From Litoditis marina (lineage: Eukaryota; Nematoda; Chromadorea; Rhabditida; Rhabditidae): a stretch of 64,000 nt of DNA. How positions within the stretch are numbered: position 1 is the stretch's first letter; every line of letters begins with the position of its first letter. The notes under the pieces were generated by a model that did not search any database, was not told the DNA's origin, and was given only the letters and a program-made list of their open reading frames with translations. Below are positions 1 through 12,712 of the stretch, piece by piece. Made by a program: the position numbers and the translations under genes. The stretch covers positions 25,587,521-25,651,520 of the forward strand of contig OZ038435.1 of NCBI GenBank assembly GCA_964036275.1. Direction: 5' to 3'.

Positions 1-720
1 CGCATGTTAGGGAGAAGTTCTGCGCTCTATGCTGAGACATCCCGCGCTCTATGTTAAGTAGAAGTTCCGCGCTCTTTGTTAGGGAGAAGTTCCGCGCTCT
101 ATACTGAGACATCCCGCGCTCTATGTTAAGTAGAAGTTCCGCGCTTTATGTTAGGGAGAAGTTCCGCGCTTTATGCTGAGACATCCCGCGCTCTATGTTA
201 AGTAGAAGTTCCGCGCTCTATGTTAGGAAGAAGTTCTGCGCTCTATGTTAAGGAGAAGTTCCGCGCTCTATGTTAGGAAGAAGTTCCGCGCTCTATGTTA
301 GGGAGAAGTTCCGCGCTCTATGCTGAGACATCCCGCGCTCTATGTTAAGGAGAAGTTCCGCGCTCTATGTTAGGGAAAAGTTCCGCGCTCTATGCTGAGA
401 CATCCCGCGCTCTATGTTAAGTAGAAGTTCCGCGCTCTATGTTAGGGAGAAGTTCCGCGCTCTATGCTGAGACATCCCGCGCTCTATGTTAAGTAGATGT
501 TCCGCGCTCTATGTTAGGGAGAAGTTCCGCGCTCTATGCTGAGACATCCCGCGCTCTATGTTAAGTAGATGTTCCGCGCTCTATGTTAGGGAGAGATCTC
601 GCGCTATAAGTTAGAAAGAGGACTCGCGCTCTGTTAGGGAGAGTGCTCGCGCTCTTTGTTGGAGAGAGGAGTCGCGCTCTATGTTAGAGAGAAGACTCGC
701 ACTCTATGTTGGAGAGAGGT
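1..720 (+). repeat. Array A minisatellite, 22-25 bp units
   Basis: The stretch is made of tandem units built on CGCGCTCTATGTTAGGGAG, in two alternating flavours: a 25 bp unit with AAGTTC and a 22 bp unit with AGACATCC. Units degrade towards the right end, with variants such as GAGAGATCTCGCGC. No ORF of note crosses it. The same array recurs seven or more times in the first 22 kb. The left end is cut by the window, so its true length is unknown. Confidence 0.9.
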
Positions 721-1160
721 TTTGCTATTGAGGACATTTTTCGTGCTCTAAGTTGAGAAGAGCTTCGGCGGTCCATGTTCAGAAAAAATAGGACCAGGAA
801 GCTCTCGCCAGCCCGAAATAAAAACAAGGGAGGCGGAGGCGGCTTTAGCCGCCGGCGACCTACCTTGTCCCTTTTATATTTGCCTTGCTTGGTTTGTGTG
901 TGTGTGTGTGGGTCTGATGGAATTTGGAGTGAAGGAATGCATGAAGCTTTTGTCCTTTTGGTCGAAAAATGGGCGAAACGTTGCACTTTGTAGTTGGTTT
1001 TGGGAAAAGCGCGTGGGCGAGCGCGTGCTTTTGCTGCTTTCATTTTCATTCTCAATGGATACACCGGCGGTAGTGCTCTGGATTTTCGGCTATAGAATTG
1101 TTGAATAGTTGTTATTATTGATCTATAGACCTGCGGAGGCTACAAAAAGGTAAGAATTGA
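721..1160 (+). repeat. Repeat module copy 1 (type I hairpin)
   Basis: This module separates an A array from a B array. It contains CTCTCGCCAGCCCG, then a hairpin at 824-868 with outer arms ACAAGG/CCTTGT and inner stem GGCGGC-TTTA-GCCGCC. A T/A-rich stretch (CTTTTATATTTG), a (TG)n tract and about 250 bp of conserved sequence follow, ending GGCTACAAAAAG|GTAAGA at 1149/1150. The last motif looks like a 5' splice site. It has no coding sequence I recognise. It may be the core of a non-autonomous mobile element or a repeated transcription start. Confidence 0.7.
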
Positions 1161-3500
1161 TTTATATTTCTGTAATAGCTTCTTATTTCTGTGAACTTCT
1201 CTATGTACCTGTGTAATAATGCGTTCACTAATGCTGTCATTTTCTGTAAAGATTTGTAAAGAAAGTTTTCCGCGCCTCATTTCACTGTCTTTGTAATTTA
1301 CACTGCTCCCCTTTTCACTGTCTATGTTATTTTCACTGTCTATGTAAGCCCCAATGTGCCTATTTTCGCTGTCTATGTGAGCCACACTGTTTTTACTGTC
1401 TTTGTAATTTACACTGCTCCCCTTTTCACTGTCTATGTTATTTTCACTGTCTATGTAAGCCCCAATGTGCCTATTTTCGCTGTCTATGTGAGCCACACTG
1501 TTTTTATTTTAACTGTCTATGTAAGCCGCGTTGTTCACCTTTTAACTGTCTATGTAAGCCCCACTGTCTATGTAAGCCCCACTGTCTATGTGAGCCCACT
1601 TTTCTCATTTTCGCTGTCTATGTAAGCCCACTGTATATGTGAGCCCCACTTTCTGTCCCCTTTTTCGCTGTCCATGTGAGTCCCACTGTTCCCATGTCCG
1701 CTGTCTATGTGAGCCTCACTGTTTCCATGTCCGCTGTCTATATGAGCCCCACTATTCTCATTCCCGCTGTCTATGTGAGGCCCCAAATTACTCATTTCTG
1801 CTGTCTATGTGAGCCCCACTGTTCCCATGTCCGCTGTCTATGTGAGCCTCACTGTTCCTATGTCCGCTGTCTATGTAAGCCCCAATGTGCCTATTTTCGC
1901 TGTCTATGTAAGCCCCACTATCCCCATTTTCTCTGTCTATGTAAGCCGCGTTGTTCACCTTTCAACTGTCTATGTAAGCCCCACTGTCTATGTGAGCCCC
2001 CCTTACACTGTCTATGTAAGCCCCACTGTCTATGTAAGCCCCACTGTCTATGTAAGCCCCACTGTCTATGTAAGCCCCACTGTCTATGTAGGCCCCACTG
2101 TCTATGTGAGCCCCACTGTCTGTGTGAGCCCCACTGTCTATGTGAGCCTCGCTGTCTATGTGAGCCTCACTTTCCCCACTTCCACTGTCTATGTAAGCCC
2201 CACTGTCTATGTGAGCCCCACTGTCCATATAAGCCCCACTGTCTGTTTGAGCCCAACTTTCCCCATTTTCACTGTCTATGTAAGCCCCACTGTCTATATA
2301 AGCCCCACTGTCTATGTAAGCCCCACTGTCTGTGTGATCCCCACTTTCCCCATTTTCACTGTCTATGCAAGCCCCACTGTGCCTATTTTCGCTGTCTATG
2401 TGAGCCACACTGTTTTTATTTTAACTGTCTATGTAAGCCGCGTTGTTCACCTTTTAACTGTCTATGTAAGCCCCACTGTCTATGTAAGCCCCACTGTCTA
2501 TGTGAGCCCACTTTTCTCATTTTCGCTGTCTATGTAAGCCCACTGTGTATGTGAGCCCCACTTTCCTTATTTTCACTGTCTATGTAAGCCCCAATGTGCC
2601 TATTTTCGCTGTCTATGTAAGCCCCACTGTCTATGTGAGCCCACTTTTCTCATTTTCGCTGTCTATGTAAGCCCACTGTATATGTGAGCCCTACTTTCCT
2701 TATTTTCACTGTCTATGTAAGCCCCAATGTGCCTATTTTCGCTGTCTATGTGAGCCACACTGTTTTTATTTTAACTGTCTATGTAAGCCGCGTTGTTCAC
2801 CTTTTAACTGTCTATGTAAGCCCCACTGTCTATGTAAGCCCCACTGTCTATGTGAGCCCACTTTTCTCATTTTCGCTGTCGATGTAAGCCCACTGTATAT
2901 GTGAGCCCCACTTTCCTTATTTTCACTGTCTATGTAAGCCCCAATGTGCCTATTTTCGCTGTCTATGTGAGCCACACTGTTTTTATTTTAACTGTCTATG
3001 TAAGCCGCGTTGTTCACCTTTCAACTGTCTATGTAAGCCCCACTGTCTATGTAAGCCCCACTGTCTATGTAAGCCCCACTGTCTATGTAAGCCCCACTGT
3101 CTATGTAAGCCCCACTGTCTATGTAAGCCCCACTGTCTATGTAGGCCCCACTGTCTATGTGAGCCCCACTGTCTGTGTGAGCCCCACTGTCTATGTGAGC
3201 CTCGCTGTCTATGTGAGCCTCACTTTCCCCACTTCCACTGTCTATGTAAGCCCCACTGTCTATGTGAGCCCCACTGTCCATATAAGCCCCACTGTCTGTT
3301 TGAGCCCCACTTTCCCCATTTTCACTGTCTATGTAAGCCCCACTGTCTATATAAGCCACACTGTCTATGTAAGCCCCACTGTCTGTGTGATCCCCACTTT
3401 CCCCATTTTCACTGTCTATGCAAGCCCCACTGTGCCTATTTTCGCTGTCTATGTGAGCCCCACTGTGCCTATTTTCGCTGTCTATGTGAGCTCAACGGTT
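1161..3500 (+). repeat. Array B minisatellite, 18/33 bp units
   Basis: A short leader (1161-1290, repeated almost unchanged at 3940-4080) precedes tandem units of GTCTATGTAAGCCCCACT (18 bp). In longer units a 15 bp spacer of the type GTCTCCATTTTCGCT is added, giving 33 bp. Both lengths are multiples of three and the unit lacks stops in several frames, so long ORFs appear on both strands. A block of about 440 bp is itself duplicated (2385-2560, 2740-2900, 2960-3120). Confidence 0.9.
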
Positions 3501-3940
3501 CGGCTGTTCAAGGAATTCATCACGCTCTTTTTTAAAGATAACTTTTACGCTCGAGGTATTTCCGAAGACGAGAAAATGAAAGAAACATCTTGACGCACCC
3601 ACCGACCTAGACTCATCAAGGGAGGGGCCCGGGCGTAGCCCGGGGTACCTTCCTTGTCCCTTTTATATTTGCCTTGCTTGGTTTGTGTGTGTGTGTGTGG
3701 GTCTGATGGAATTTGGAGTGAAGGAATGCATGAAGCTTTTGTCCTTTTGGTCGAAAAATGGGCAAAACGTTGCACTTTGTAGTTGGTTTGAGGAAAAGCG
3801 CGTGAGCTGTACGTGCTTTTGCTGCTTTCATTTTCATTCTCGATGGTTGCGCCTGCGGTAGTGCTCTGATTTTTGGATGTTTCATTGTTGAATAGTTGTT
3901 ATTATTGATCTATAGACCTGCGGAGGCTACAAAAACGGTA
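3501..3940 (+). repeat. Repeat module copy 2 (type II hairpin)
   Basis: The left flank is CTCGACGCACCCACCGACC rather than the type I flank. The hairpin at 3616-3657 has inner stem CCCGGGC-GTA-GCCCGGG, unlike the GGCGGC stem of type I. The right half, from TACCTTCCTTGTCCCTTTTATA through the (TG)n tract to AAAAACG|GTAAG at 3937/3938, is nearly identical to copy 1. Confidence 0.7.
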
Positions 3941-4950
3941 AGAATTGATTTATTCTTCTGTTATAGCTTCTTATTTCTGTGAACTTCTCTATGTACCTGT
4001 GTAAAAATGCGTTCACTAATGTTGTCATTTTCTGTAAAGATTTGTAAAAAAAAATTTCCTCGCCTCATTTCACTGTCTTTGTTATTTCCACTGCTCCCCT
4101 TTTCACTGTCTATGTAGGCCCCACTGTTTTTATTTTCACTGTCTATGTGAGCCACACTGTCTTTATTTTAACTGTCTATGTAAGCCCCACTATCCTTATG
4201 TTCACTGTCCATATAAGCCCCACTATCCCCATTTTCTCTGTCTATGTAAGCCGCGTTGTTTACCTTTCAACTGTCTATGTAAGCCCCACTGTCTATGTGA
4301 GCCCCACTTTCACTGTCTATGTAAGCCCCACTGTCTATGTAAACCCCACTGTCTATGTATGCCCCACTGTCTATGTGAGCCCCACTTACCCCATTTTCAC
4401 TGTCTATGTAAGCCGTCTATGTAAGCCCCACTGTCTATGTAAGCCCCACTGTCTATGTAAGCCCCACTGTCTATGTAAGCCCCACTGTCTATGTAAGCCC
4501 CACTGTCTATGTAAGTCCCACTGTCTATGTAAGCCCCACTGTCTATGTGAGCTCCACTGTCTATGTAAGCCCCACTGTCTATGTAAGCCCCACTGTCTAT
4601 GTAAGCCCCACTGTCTATGTAAGCCCCACTGTCTATGTAAGCTCCACTGTCTATGTAAGCCACACTGTCTATGTAAGCCCCACTATCTATGTAAGCCCCA
4701 CTGTCTATGTGACCCCCACTGTATATGTGAGCCCCACTGTCTATGTGAGCCCCACTTTCCCCATTTTCACTGTATATGTAAGCCCCACTGTCTATGTAAG
4801 CCCCACTGTCTTTGTATGCCCACTGTCTATGTAAGCCCCACTGTCTATGTAAGCCCCACTGTCTTTGTATGCCCCACTGTCTATGTGAGCCTCACTTTTC
4901 ACATTTTCACTGTCTATGTAAGCCCCACTGTTACTGTTACTGTCACTGTC
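3941..4950 (+). repeat. Array B minisatellite
   Basis: The same leader as at 1161 is followed by 18 bp units, very regular from 4400 to 4720, then mixed 18/33 bp units. It ends in TACTGTTACTGTCACTGTC at about 4930-4950. Predicted peptides are simple repeats (VYVSPT on +, GAYIDS on -). Confidence 0.9.
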
Positions 4951-5170
4951 ACTGTTAGGGAAAGGTCCCCTCTATGGGGGGTAAGGTCTCGCTCTCTAGA
5001 TCTCGCCGTCTATGTTAAAGAGAACTTCCGCGCTCTACGTTAGGGAAAACTTCCGCGCTCTATGTTAAGGAGAAAGATCGCGCTCTATGTTAGGCTGAGA
5101 TGTTGCGCCTTATATTAGAGTGAGATGTCCCGCTCTATGTAGTAGAAATCATTGCGCCTCGTGTTGATAA
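4951..5170 (+). repeat. Array A minisatellite, degenerate
   Basis: There are about eight diverged units on CGCGCTCTATGTTA, directly following array B and leading into the next module. Confidence 0.8.
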
Positions 5171-5565
5171 AAACGTGATTGAAATGGTTGAGACAAAGTT
5201 TTTCGAATGGAGCTTAAACAAATACTCCTATAAGAGCTCGCCAGCCCGGAATAAAAACAAGGGAGGCGGAGGCGGCTTTAGCCGCCGGCGACCTTCCTTG
5301 TCTATTAATATATTTCGCTTGCTTGGTTTGTGTGTATGTGTGTGTGTCCGGAATTCCTTCATTTTTGCACTTTTAGCCGGCAAATGGGCGAATTCCTTCA
5401 CTATTGCACTTTGCAACTGGAAAGGCGTGGAAGCCGTGCTTTTTGCTTTTTCATTTTGTTCCGAGATGAGAATGGTGGCGGTAGTGCTGCAATATTTTCG
5501 GCTACAATACCTTTAATTAATTGTATTTATCAATCAAAAGAGGCTGCAACATACTGGAAAGGTGA
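5171..5565 (+). repeat. Repeat module copy 3 (type I hairpin)
   Basis: Type I flank and hairpin lie at 5257-5301. The TATA-like TATTAATATATTTCGC and a (TG)n tract follow. The module ends GAGGCTGCAACATACTGG then AAAG|GTGAGAATTG at 5561/5562, again a good 5' splice-site match. Confidence 0.7.
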
Positions 5566-7255
5566 GAATTGCTTTTTATTTCGGTTTTCAAATAATTAGG
5601 TCACTCTCCGTATAGAAAATGTGATAATATTGCTTACTTATCCTCTCAAAAACTTTTTTTTTGTAGAAAGGGGGTATTGTATTCGTTGTGTATTTAGGTT
5701 GTATGTATTCAACTACAGTGTATATAAGTACATTCAAGTACAAAATAAGAGAGAGAGAGAGAGAGAGAGATTAAAAAAAGTTCATTACTGTCTATGTAAG
5801 CCCCACTGTTCCTATTTTGTAGTCTATGTGAGCCCCACCGTAGCCATTGGGCTGTTGCTGGAAAGTCATTTTCAGTAAATAGTGTTGAGTTAAATTGAAG
5901 GGCACACTCTACGTGATACTTTTGATAGTCTACAGATATTTTTGCTGTGTATGTGAGTCCCACTGTCTCCATTTTGATGTGTTTTTGATTCCCACTGTCC
6001 TAATTTTTGCTGTGTATGTGAGTCCCACTGTCCCCATTTCGATGTGTATGTGAATCCCAAACGTTTTCATTTCGCTGTCTGTATGAGCCCCACTGTCCTA
6101 ATTTTTGCTGTGTATGTGAGTCCCACTGTCCCCATTTCGATGTGTATGTGAAGCCCAAACGTTTTCATTTCGCTGTCTGTATGAGCCCCACTGTTCTAAT
6201 TTTTGCTGTGTATGTGAGTCCCACTGTCTCCATTTCGATGTGTATGTGAATCCCAAAAGTTTTCATTTCGCTGTCTGTATGAGCCCCACTGTTCTAATTT
6301 TCGCTGTGTATTTGAACCCCACTGTCCCCATTTTTGCTGTGTATTTGAGCCCCACTGTCCAAATTTTTGCTGTGTATTTGAGCCCCAGTGTCCAAATTTT
6401 TGCTGGGTATGTAAGTCCCACTGCCCACTGTCCCCATTTTTATGTGTATGTGAATCCCCAATGTTTTCGTTTTGCTGTCTGTGTGAGCTCCCACTGTTCT
6501 AATTTTCGCTGTGTATTTGAACCCCACTGTCCCCATTTTTGCTGTCTGTGTGAGCGCCACTGTTCTAATTTTCGCTCCGTATTTGAGCCCCACTGTCCAA
6601 ATTTTTGCTGTGTATTTGAGCCCCACTGTCCCCATTTTGATGTGTATGTGAATTCCCAATGTTTCCATTTTGCGGTCTGTGTGAGCCTCACTGTTCTAAT
6701 TTGCGCTGTGTATTCCAACTGTCTTCATTTTCGCTGTATATGTGAGCTCCATGGTCTCTTTTTCGCTGTGGATTTGAGCTCCACAGTCCCCATTTTGGCT
6801 GTCTATGTTTACCCCATTTTTCCCATTCTTACTGTTTATGTGAGCCCCACTGTACTCATTATTGCTGTCTATCACGGTTTCAATTTTCGCTGTGTATTTG
6901 AGCTGCATGTCTCAATTTTTGCTGTAAATGGGAGCCCCACTGTCTCAATTTTCGATGTGTATGGGAACCCCACTGTACTCATGGTTGATGTCTATGTGAG
7001 CCCCACGATTTAAATTTTTGCTGTGTATTTGAGCCCCACTGTTCTAATTTTCGCTGTGTATTTGAACCCCACTGTCCCCATTTTTGCTGTGTATTTGAGC
7101 CCCACTGTCCAAATTTTTGCTGTGTATTTGAGCCCCAGTGTCCAAATTTTTGCTGGGTATGTAAGTCCCACTGTCTCAATTTTCGCTATCTATGTGTTTT
7201 TCTTTTATGCTTTCTATGTTGTCTTTGAAACCATTGAATGTGTGAACACTGAAAA
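5566..7255 (+). repeat. Array B minisatellite (GTGTATTTGAGCCCC variant)
   Basis: About 200 bp of non-repetitive AT-rich sequence and a (GA)n tract at 5748-5770 precede the array. Units are longer and more diverged than upstream, alternating GTGTATTTGAGCCCCACT and GTCTATGTGAGCCCCACT with ATTTTTGCT spacers. A block at 6290-6420 recurs at 7035-7170. Confidence 0.85.
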
Positions 7256-7428
7256 CGGTAGAAGATAGAGAAGACCTAGAGCGAGAGAGGGAGAGATACC
7301 GTTCGGTTTTCGCGGATAGAAAATGGAAACGAGTTTACGTGAGTTGCTCAAACGCAGCAATTTCGGGAAAAGCCATTTTGTTTTACTGGCAACTCGGGAG
7401 GCGGCTGGGATGCGGCATTGGAACAGGT
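7256..7428 (+). repeat. Partial module lacking the hairpin
   Basis: Only the right part of a module is present: AAACGAGTTTACGTGAG, GCCATTTTGTTTTACTGGC and GGAGGCGGCTGGGATGC, ending GGAACAG|GTAATTG at 7426/7427. The same right part is found at 8660-8775, 10690-10792 and 13925-14033. Confidence 0.6.
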
Positions 7429-8200
7429 AATTGTATTTATTTTTGGTTTATTATCTCTATTTGTGTTAGTCTTTCTCTTTTTCATCTGTTTGTATGAACT
7501 CTCATATTTTCATGTTTGCATTTATGTGAGCTCCACTGTACTCATTTTCAGTTTATGTAAGCCCACTGTTTCTATTTTCTCTGTCTATGTGAGCCCTAAT
7601 GTTCTTCTCTTTACTTTCTATGTGAGCCCACTGTCTCTATTTTTGCTGTTCATGTGAGCCCCACTGTCCCTATTTTCGCTGTCTATGTAAGCCCACTGTC
7701 TCTATTTCGTGAGCCCCACTGTCCCCGTTTCCGATGTTTATGTGAGCCCCCCTGTCCCCAATTTCGGTGTCTATGTGAGCCCCACTGTCCCTATTTTCGC
7801 TGTCTATGTAAGCCCACTCTCTCTATTTCGTGAGCCCCACTGTCTCCGTTTCCGTTGTTTATGTGAGCTCCACAGTCTCCATTTTTGCTGCCTATGTGAG
7901 CGCCACTAGCCCCATTTTTGCTGTCTATGTGAGCTCCACTCTCCTTATTTTGGCTGTCTATGTGAGCTCCCCTTTCCCCATTTTTGCTGTCCATGTGAGC
8001 CCCATTCTCTTCATCTTGGCTGTCTATGTGAGCCCCATTGTCCCCCATTTTTGCTGTGTATGTGAGCCCACTTCCCCCATTTTCGCGGTCTATGTGAGCC
8101 CCATTCTCCCCATTTCGGCTGTCTATGGGAGCAAGACTGTCCCCATTTTAGCTGTCTTTGTTATACAATTACAACTACAAATACAAACAATTCAGCGGGT
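7429..8200 (+). repeat. Array B minisatellite
   Basis: After about 90 bp of T-rich sequence, units of GTCTATGTGAGCCCCACT with CCCATTTTTGCT spacers run to about 8155. A unique tail TTATACAATTACAACTACAA follows, which recurs at 12042-12060. Confidence 0.85.
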
Positions 8201-8400
8201 GAACAGTACCAAATAGGAGAAACAGAAGACATGACGAGCGGAAAAGAGGGAAAGGGAAAGAGAGAGAGAACAAGAGATAAAAAGAGAGAGAGTTAGTGAG
8301 AAGGAGAGAAAGAAAAAAAAACTTCCTTTGCACTCTATACTCCCAATGTCTATGTAATCCCAACTGTGTTAGAGAGAGAGAGCGAAAAAAAGAGAAGAAG
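8201..8400 (+). repeat. Purine-rich (GA) tract
   Basis: This purine-rich stretch carries many AGAGAG runs between a B array and the next module. The flanking text CAGTACCAAATAGGAGA is shared with 12085-12102. Confidence 0.8.
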
Positions 8401-8775
8401 AAAGAGACATCTCGACGCAACCACCGACCTAGACTCATCAAGGGAGGGACCCGGGCGTAGCCCGGGGTACCTTCCTTGTCTATTAATATATTTCGCTTGC
8501 TTGGTCTGTTTGTAACAATTCACACAGTTTGCACTTTTGGTCGAAAAAGAGTGAGGCAAGCGATGAAACTGGGAAAAGATGGGAGACGTGGGAGAGACGT
8601 GCTTTTCGGTTTTCATTTTCATTTGACAGTGGGATGAGGAGTGGTGGATCACCGTTTTTTTTGCGGATAGAAGATGAAAACGAGTTTACGTGAGCTGTTT
8701 ACACTCGGCAACTTTAGAAAAAGCCATTTTGTTCTACTGGCGACTCGGGAGGCGGCTGGGATGCATTGAAAAAGG
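8401..8775 (+). repeat. Repeat module copy 4 (type II hairpin)
   Basis: The flank CATCTCGACGCAACCACCG is followed by the CCCGGGC stem hairpin at 8439-8479 and TATTAATATATTTCGC. The right part ends GGCTGGGATGCATTGAAAAAG|GT at 8774/8775. Confidence 0.7.
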
Positions 8776-10020
8776 TATTTGCCGTTTATTGTTGGTTCAA
8801 TATGTCTCTTTGTGCTACTCTTTCTCTCTTTTTTGCATATATTTTTTCTCATTTACTCATGCTCGCTGTCCATGTGAATCCAACTGTCTTCATTTTCGCT
8901 GTGTATGTGAGCTCCACGGTCTCTTTTTTCGCTGTGGATTCGAGCTCCACTGTCCCCATTTTGGCTGTCTATGTTAACTCCACTTTTTACATTCTTACTG
9001 TTTATGTGAGCCCCACTGTACTCATGGTTGCTGTCTATCACGGTTTCAATTTTCGCTGTGTATTTGAGCTGCACTGTCTCAATTTTTGCTGTGAATGGGA
9101 GCCCCACTGTCTCAATTTTTGCTGTGTATGGGAACCCCACTGCCCCCTCTTGCGTTGTCTATGTGAGCCCCACTGTCTCAATTTTTGCTGTGTATGGGAG
9201 CCCCACTGTACTCATGGTTGCTGTCTATGTGAGCCCCACGGTTCCAATTTTTGATGTGTATAGTGTATTTGAGCTGCACTGTCTCAATTTTTGCTGTGTA
9301 TGGGAGCCCCACTGTCTCAATTTTTGCTGTGTATGGGAACCCCACTGCCCCATTTGCGTTGTCTTAGTGAGCCCCACTGTCTCAATTTTCGCTGTGTATG
9401 GGAGCCCCACTATCTCCATTTTCGTTGTCTATGTGAGCCCCACTATCTCCATTTTCGCTGTCTATGTAAGCCCCACTGTCTCCATTTTCGCTGTCTATGT
9501 AAGCCCCACTGTCTCCATTTTCGCTGTCTATGTAAGCCCCACTGTTCCCATTTTCGCTGTCTATGTAAGCCCCACTGTCTCCATTTTCGCTGTCTATGTA
9601 AGCCCCACTGTCTCCATTTTCGCTGTCTATGTAAGCCCCACTGTCCCCATTTTCGCTATCCATGTAAGTCCCACTGTCCCCATTTTCGATGTCTATGTAA
9701 GCCCCACTGTCTCCATTTTTGCTGTCCATGTAAGCCCCACTGTCCCCATTTTCGCTGTCTATGTGCGCCCCACTGTTCCCATTTTCGCTGTCTCTGTAGG
9801 CCCCACTGTCCTCATTTTCGCTGTCTATGTGAGCCCCACTGTTCCCATTTCCGCTGTTTATGTTAGCCTAACTGTTCCCAGTCCGCTGTCGAGCCCCACT
9901 GTCCTCATTTCCGCTGTCTGTCTATGTGAGCCCCACTGTCTTTATTTTCTCTGTCTATGTTTGTTCCACTTTGTCAATTTACGCTGTTTATGTGAGCCAT
10001 ATTCCCATTTCTGCTATGTA
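8776..10020 (+). repeat. Array B minisatellite, regular 33 bp units
   Basis: From about 9440 to 9880 the 33 bp unit (GTCTATGTAAGCCCCACT plus GTCTCCATTTTCGCT) is repeated with little variation. The left part is more diverged. Confidence 0.9.
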
Positions 10021-10350
10021 TGAGAGAGAAAGAGAGAGAGAGAGAAAGAGAGAAAGAGAGAGAGACAGAAACATAGCAGGAGAGAGGGACATAAAAAGAG
10101 AAGGAGAGGGCGGGGGGGGGGGGTGGGGTTAATGGAGAGCGTGAGAGAAAAATAAATAATAGAAATGCGTCTTGCCTTTTATGGTTGAGAAATTTCTCGC
10201 GCTCAATGTTAAGGAAAGGTCTCTCGCCCTCTGTTAGGGAGAAGTCGCACGCTCAATGTTAGCGAGAGGTCTCTCGCCCTCTGTTAGGGAGAAGTCGCAA
10301 GCTCAATGTTAGCAAGAGGTTGCGCGCTCTATGTAGTAGAAGGTGGAGAA
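10021..10350 (+). repeat. (GA)n tract then degenerate array A
   Basis: Purine repeats with a G run lie at 10021-10130. They are followed by diverged A units (CTCGCCCTCTGTTAGGGAG) to about 10340. Confidence 0.75.
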
Positions 10351-10792
10351 AAACGTGATTGAAATGTTTGAGAAAAACGAAAGTTCGGGAAATGAAGCAT
10401 AAATTAAACAAACACTCATATAAGCTCTCGCCAGCCTGGAATAAAAACAAGGGAGGAGGAGGCGGCTTTAGCCGCCGGCGACCTTCCTTGTCCATATATA
10501 TATTTCGCTACTTTGGTTTGTTTGTTTGTCTGTCCGGAATTCCCTCACTATTGCACTTTTAGCCGGAAAATGGGCGAATTCCTTCACTATTGCACTTTCT
10601 GACTGAAAAGGCGTGGAAGCCGTGCTTTTTGCTTTTCATTCTCAATTGGTGGTGGGCTGGGAGGTGGTCGATCACCGTTTTTCTGGGGGTAGAATTTGGA
10701 AACGAGTTAACGTGAGCTACGCGGCAAACTTTGGAAAAAGCCATTTTGTTCTGCGGGCGACTTGGGAGGCGGCTGGGGTGCTTTGAGAAAGG
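10351..10792 (+). repeat. Repeat module copy 5 (type I hairpin)
   Basis: The type I hairpin lies at 10447-10491, followed by CATATATATATTTCGC. The right part is conserved and ends CTTTGAGAAAG|GTATTTG at 10791/10792. Confidence 0.7.
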
Positions 10793-12060
10793 TATTTGCT
10801 GTTTATTTTCGGCTTTCTCTCCTTCCTTTTCTCTCTTTCTTTTCATTCTTTTTTTCTTTGTCCGCGCCTTATCTCACTGTCTATGTAATTTCCACTGCTC
10901 CTTTTTTCACTGTCTGTGTAGGCCCACTGTTTTTATTTTCACTGTCTATGTGAGCCCCACTTTTCCCATTTCACTGTTTATGTACTCCCCACATTTCCCA
11001 TTTTCACTGTCTATGTGAGCCCCACATTTCTCATTTCACTGTTTATGTAATCCCCACTTTTCCCATTTTTACTGTCTATGTGAGCCCCACTGTCTCAATT
11101 TTTGCTGTCTATGTGAGCCCCACTTCCCCATTTGCGTTGTCTATGTGAGCCCCACTGTTCTCATTTTCGCTGTGTATGGAGCCCCACTGCCCCCATTTGC
11201 GTTGTCTATGTGAGCCCCACTGTCTCCATTTTCGCTGTGTGTGGGAGCCCCAATGTTCCCATCTTTACTGTCTGTGTAAGCCCCAATCTTTCTATTTTCA
11301 CTGTCTGTCTGTGTAAGCCCCAATCTTCCCATTTTCACTGTCTGTGTAAGCCCGACTGTCTCAATTTTTGCTGTGTATGTGAGCCTCACTGTCTCAATTT
11401 TCGCTGTGTATGGAAGCCCCACTGGCCCCATTTTCGTTGTCTATGTAAGCCCCACTGTTCCCATTTTGGCTGTGTATTTGATTCCCACTGTCCTAATTTT
11501 TGCTGTGTATGTGAGTCCCATTGTCCCCATTTTGATGTGTATGTGAATCTCCAATGTTTTCGTTTTGCTGTCTGTGTGAGCCCCACTGTTCTAATTTTTG
11601 CTATGTATTTGAGCCTCACTGTCCCCATTTTTGCTGTGTATTTGAACCCCACTGTCTAAATTTTGGCTGTGTGGTTGATCCCCCCTGTCCTCATTTTGGC
11701 TGTCTATGTGAGCCCCATTGTCCCCCATTTTTGCTGTGTATGTGAGGTCCACTGTCCCCATTTTGGCTGTCTATGTGAGCTCCATTGTCCTCCATTTTTG
11801 CTGTCCATGTGAGCCCCACTCTCCCCATTTTCGCTGTCCATGGGAGCCCCATTCTCCCCATTTTGGCTGTCTATGTGAGCCCCACTCTCCCCATTTATTC
11901 TGTCCAAGTAAGCCCAATTCTCTCCATTTTGGCTGTCTATGTGAGCTCCATTGCCCCCATTTTTGCTGTGTATGTGAGCCCCACTCTCGCCATTTTGGCT
12001 GTCTATGTGAGTCTCACTGTCTCGATTTTGGATGTCTATGTTATACAATTACAATTAGCA
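10793..12060 (+). repeat. Array B minisatellite
   Basis: Mixed units are GTCTATGTGAGCCCCACT with CCCATTTTGGCT or CCCATTTTTGCT spacers. The tail at 12040-12060 matches the tail at 8160. Confidence 0.85.
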
Positions 12061-12360
<300 letters not shown>

Positions 12361-12712
12361 AAGAAAGAGACATCTCGAATTCTCGACGCAACCACCGACC
12401 TAGACTCATCAAGGGAGGGGCCCGGGCGTTAGCCCGGGCTACCTTCCTTGTCCATATATATATTTCGCTACTTTGGTTTGTTTGTCTGTCCGGAATTCCC
12501 TCACTTTTGTACTTTTAGCCGGCAAATGGGCGAAATCCATCACTATTGCACTTTCCAACTGGGGAGGCGTGGACGGCGTGCTTTTCGACTTTCATTTCCA
12601 TTCTCGATGATTTTCTCTGCGGTAGTGCTCTGATTTTCTGCTTCATAAATCTGATTTTCTGCTCTATAATCGTATTTATCAATTACTGGAAGGCTGCAAT
12701 GTGCTGAAAAGG
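12361..12712 (+). repeat. Repeat module copy 6 (type II hairpin)
   Basis: The type II hairpin lies at 12410-12451, with a GTTA loop instead of GTA and right arm GCCCGGGCT. CATATATATATTTCGC follows. The module ends AAGGCTGCAATGTGCTG then AAAAG|GTGAGG at 12711/12712. Confidence 0.7.

Noticed and set aside
1..5000. CRISPR-like appearance of short regular repeats
   Set aside because: Units are contiguous without unique spacers, and the genes around are eukaryotic.
1356..10023. Many ORFs of 60-330 codons through array B (VYVSPT, KPHCLC, AYIDSG repeats)
   Set aside because: They exist in up to four frames at once, follow the minisatellite period, and have no start context or non-repetitive part. 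They are by-products of stop-free units of 18/33 bp.
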